DNA from: Sediminibacterium roseum
GTDB lineage: Bacteria; Bacteroidota; Bacteroidia; Chitinophagales; Chitinophagaceae
DNA length: 64,000 nt
NCBI RefSeq assembly: GCF_009939005.1
Contig: NZ_JAACJS010000012.1
Coordinates: forward strand, 310,001 to 374,000
Direction of reading: 5' to 3'
Position numbers and translations under genes: made by a program. The notes under the pieces are model-generated. The model did no database searches and was not told the origin of the DNA. It worked only from the letters and a program-made list of their open reading frames with translations. Shown one piece after another: positions 61,758-64,000 of this stretch; position 1 is the first letter of the stretch, and the number at the start of each line of letters is the position of its first letter.

Positions 61758-62891
61758 ATGCTTTCTATCTGGGAAAAAGAGTCATTCTATGCCCCGCAGG
61801 ATGTAATCATCATCGGCGCAGGCTTGATGGGCCTGTGGAGCGCATTGGAACTGAAGAAAAAAAACGATGCGCTGCGTATCACCATTCTGGAAAGAAATAC
61901 CATACCACTCGGGGCCTCTACACGCAACGCGGGATTTGCCTGCTTCGGCAGCCCGACGGAACTGATCTGCGATGCAGAAACGTCCGGGGCCGACAATATG
62001 CTCGCGGTGGCGGAGATGCGTTACAAAGGCATCGAAAAGATCCGTACGTATTTTGCTGATGCTGTGATTGCCTTCGACCTGTGTGGCGGGTACGAATGCA
62101 TCAACAAAGACTATAAATATTGGGATGCATTGAACGACAGGATCGCGTGGCTCAATGCAACTCTACAACCGATCACCCATCGCAAAAACACTTTCCGGAG
62201 AACCGATGAAAAGCTGGCCACGCTTGGGTTACAGGGTTTCGACTGCCTGCTCGAAAACAAAACGGAAGCCGCCCTGCACAGCGGCAAACTCGTTCAGGCA
62301 CTAACCAGCAAAGTGCAGTCGCTCGGTGTTACTATCCTGTACGGCATGGAACTGGAACGATGGGAAAACAATAAGGATGTTGTATCCATCTATACAAAGC
62401 AAAACATACAACTGCAGTCGCACAGACTTTTGTTCTGTACCAATGGCTTTACCCCGGCGCTCGGGGAAGGGTTGCCCGTAAAACCGGCACGCGGACAAGT
62501 GATCGTAACCTCTCCCATCGAAGGCCTCGCACTCAAAGGCACGTTCCATTACGACGAAGGTTTTTATTACTGGCGCAACCTCGGCAACCGGGTATTGCTC
62601 GGTGGCGCGCGCAATACGGCGTTTGAGGAAGAAGAAACAACCGATCTCGCAGGATCCATGCCTGTGAAACGGGCGCTCGAAGATTTTTTGAAAACGCACC
62701 TGCATCCAAAATACCAATACACGATCGAACATCACTGGAGCGGCATCATGGGGTTTACGGCAGACAAAAAGCCCTTTGTAGGCCAGGCGGGCCCCAACGC
62801 AATGGCAGCCATCGCCTGCAACGGAATGGGGGTTGCACTTACACCAATGATCGCGGAAAAAGTTGCGGCAAAACTGCTTGCCGATTTTTAA
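61758..62891 (+). CDS. FAD-dependent oxidoreductase (DAO family)
   Basis: 377 aa. N-terminal FAD-binding VIIIGAGLMGLWSALEL, followed by RNAGFACFGSPTEL, and a C-terminal segment with AAIACNGMGVALTPMIAEKVA. The profile is the D-amino acid oxidase/glycine oxidase superfamily. Substrate unknown; no partner genes. Cytosolic. Normal length for the family. Confidence 0.88.
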   Translation: MLSIWEKESFYAPQDVIIIGAGLMGLWSALELKKKNDALRITILERNTIPLGASTRNAGFACFGSPTELICDAETSGADNMLAVAEMRYKGIEKIRTYFADAVIAFDLCGGYECINKDYKYWDALNDRIAWLNATLQPITHRKNTFRRTDEKLATLGLQGFDCLLENKTEAALHSGKLVQALTSKVQSLGVTILYGMELERWENNKDVVSIYTKQNIQLQSHRLLFCTNGFTPALGEGLPVKPARGQVIVTSPIEGLALKGTFHYDEGFYYWRNLGNRVLLGGARNTAFEEEETTDLAGSMPVKRALEDFLKTHLHPKYQYTIEHHWSGIMGFTADKKPFVGQAGPNAMAAIACNGMGVALTPMIAEKVAAKLLADF

Positions 62892-63012
62892 CAGGTTGTG
62901 TGCCTGTACTTGGTTATTTTTGACTGGTTGATGAACGTTCCGCAGGTATTTTGCTTCGCGATAAACAGCCAACAAAAGAAGGAAACATAAACGGTAAACA
63001 AATTATTCCCGA

Positions 63013-63813
63013 ATGAAAAGATTCATTACGCTCTGCGCCTTATCTGCTGCTTTATTTGTAGGTTGTAAGGATGAAAAACCAAAAGACGACGAACCGGTGA
63101 ATGTAACGCCTGCACCGGCAACAATGAATTACACCGTAGTAAAAGCATATCCACACGAAACAAGTTCCTTTACCGAAGGATTGTTCTGGCACAACAACGA
63201 AATGTATGAAAGCGTTGGATTAAACGGAACCAGTTTTCTTCTGAAATCAAAACTGGAAACGGGTAAGCCCATCAAAAGCATAAAGCTCGAGGATGCCTAT
63301 TTTGGTGAAGGAACAGCCCTGCTCAACAACAGGATCTACCAGCTCACTTACCAGGAGCACAAGGTCTTTGTTTACGACATGAACTTTAAAAAGACCCAGG
63401 AGTTTGAGTGGCCCTACGAAGGTTGGGGCATGACCACCAACGGCAAACAACTCATTGTAAACACGGGCGGCAGCAACCTTTATTTTGTAAACCCCGAAAC
63501 CTTTAAAGTAGAGCGTACGCTGGGTGTATACAACAACCGCGGTTATGTAGACAGCATCAACGAAATGGAATATGTGAACGGTTATATTTATGCGAACCGC
63601 TGGCTTACCAACTCCATCATCAAGATCAACCCGTCAACGGGACAGATAGAAGCCATTGCCGACCTGGGCGATATTTTTCAACGCAGCAATCTTGTAAATC
63701 CCAATAAAGAGGGATCCTGCCTCAATGGCATTGCTTACGATTCAACAAAGCAATCGTTTTATGTTACCGGGAAGTATTGGCCGAATTTGTTTGAAGTGAA
63801 GTTCGACAGGTAG
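63013..63813 (+). CDS. Glutaminyl-peptide cyclotransferase (plant/bacterial type), lipoprotein
   Basis: 266 aa. Lipobox ALFVGC gives a lipid-anchored Cys 18. The five-bladed-propeller family (PF05096) signatures are present: SSFTEGLFWHNNEMYESVG, WPYEGWGMT, NRWLTNSIIKI and the final TGKYWPNLFEV. The enzyme forms N-terminal pyroglutamate on secreted proteins. Its location is the periplasm, on the outer membrane or inner membrane. Confidence 0.92.
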   Translation: MKRFITLCALSAALFVGCKDEKPKDDEPVNVTPAPATMNYTVVKAYPHETSSFTEGLFWHNNEMYESVGLNGTSFLLKSKLETGKPIKSIKLEDAYFGEGTALLNNRIYQLTYQEHKVFVYDMNFKKTQEFEWPYEGWGMTTNGKQLIVNTGGSNLYFVNPETFKVERTLGVYNNRGYVDSINEMEYVNGYIYANRWLTNSIIKINPSTGQIEAIADLGDIFQRSNLVNPNKEGSCLNGIAYDSTKQSFYVTGKYWPNLFEVKFDR

Positions 63814-63842
63814 TGGGCTCCTGTAGCATTTTCCAACATAAA

Positions 63843-64000
63843 TTACTTATTGAAAATGTAGATCACTGAACTGCATCTTTTTTTATCGCGTAAAGTTCCC
63901 AGGTTGGAGAGCATCCCGTTCCAGAAAGCGCCGATCAGGTTACCGCCTTCGTTCCTGTATTGTTCACTGAGCATGGAAACATAAAAACTATCGAACCACA
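63843..64000 (-). CDS. C-terminal end of an unrecognised protein, start outside window
   Basis: On the minus strand the last 51 codons of a gene are open from the window edge to the stop at 63843. The fragment has aromatic residues and a basic, Cys-containing end (NEGGNLIGAFWNGML, LRDKKRCSSVIYIF). The frame is free of stops for its whole visible length and convergent with the cyclotransferase gene. I do not recognise the family. Confidence 0.55.
   Translation of the reverse strand, partial: WFDSFYVSMLSEQYRNEGGNLIGAFWNGMLSNLGTLRDKKRCSSVIYIFNK

Noticed and set aside
1..64000. CRISPR array, retron or diversity-generating retroelement
   Set aside because: No regularly spaced repeats with unique spacers, no reverse transcriptase, no cas gene. 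The Avd-like four-helix-bundle gene stands without a retroelement.

Overview
The window looks like chromosomal DNA from a Bacteroidota bacterium, most likely Chitinophagaceae. The pointers are the fused CcoNO and the single-haem CcoP of its cbb3 oxidase, Bacteroidota-type -7 boxes (TAnnTTTG) before several genes, and typical families: GLPGLI protein, DUF4199, alternative GlmU, BF3164-like propeller lipoprotein and TonB-type barrel with an N-terminal regulatory-like domain. The family assignment is inference; no rRNA is present.

Layout. 1-5.1 kb (minus strand): a sugar cluster with two UDP-galactopyranose mutase paralogues, a GT-B glycosyltransferase and a glycoside hydrolase family 1/RmlD-like fusion that runs off the left edge. 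5.2-16.8 kb (plus): a FixL-like PAS histidine kinase and a receiver-Crp/Fnr fusion regulator, followed by a complete cbb3 oxidase locus (unknown protein, ccoI, ccoS, ccoNO, ccoQ, ccoP, ccoG, ccoH, SafE-like protein). Matching TGA-N6-TCA palindromes lie before the kinase and before the oxidase operon, suggesting one oxygen/redox regulon. 17.4-25.2 kb: an unknown small protein, a single-domain receiver with a two-PAS kinase, a pyrophosphatase with an extra C-terminal domain, an S41 peptidase and a five-PAS kinase.

25.3-34.6 kb is visibly AT-richer. An approximately 85-bp direct repeat, ending in the last bases of a tRNA-Pro gene, occurs at 26282-26366 and 34589-34672 and brackets an 8.3-kb segment that looks like an integrated island. 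Inside, a divergent NarL/LuxR-type regulator faces a minus-strand cluster: a secreted four-cysteine peptide (70 aa precursor), a CxxC lipoprotein, a six-bladed-propeller-like lipoprotein, a membrane-anchored CxxC protein, a TonB-type barrel and a GLPGLI protein. A 22-bp perfect palindrome and a degenerate copy lie in the divergent promoter region, and a strong terminator separates the peptide gene from the rest. I consider this the best candidate for a little-described system. A decayed IS3-type transposase sits at the right border.

34.6-42 kb: tRNA-Pro, a dihydroorotase homologue lacking key active-site residues, DUF4199, GT2 and GT4 glycosyltransferases and a compact four-gene set for GDP-D-glycero-D-manno-heptose (hddA, gmhA, hddC, gmhB). 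42-64 kb: mostly housekeeping genes (lepA, Kir channel, tpiA, glmU-like, pruA, pdhA, ribH, sirtuin, SpmAB-type fusion, ychF, glutaminyl cyclase), with a family of hairpin-forming inverted heptamer repeats (AATTAGG)n at four intergenic places, two of which flank a four-helix-bundle gene. A gene of unknown function is cut by the right edge.
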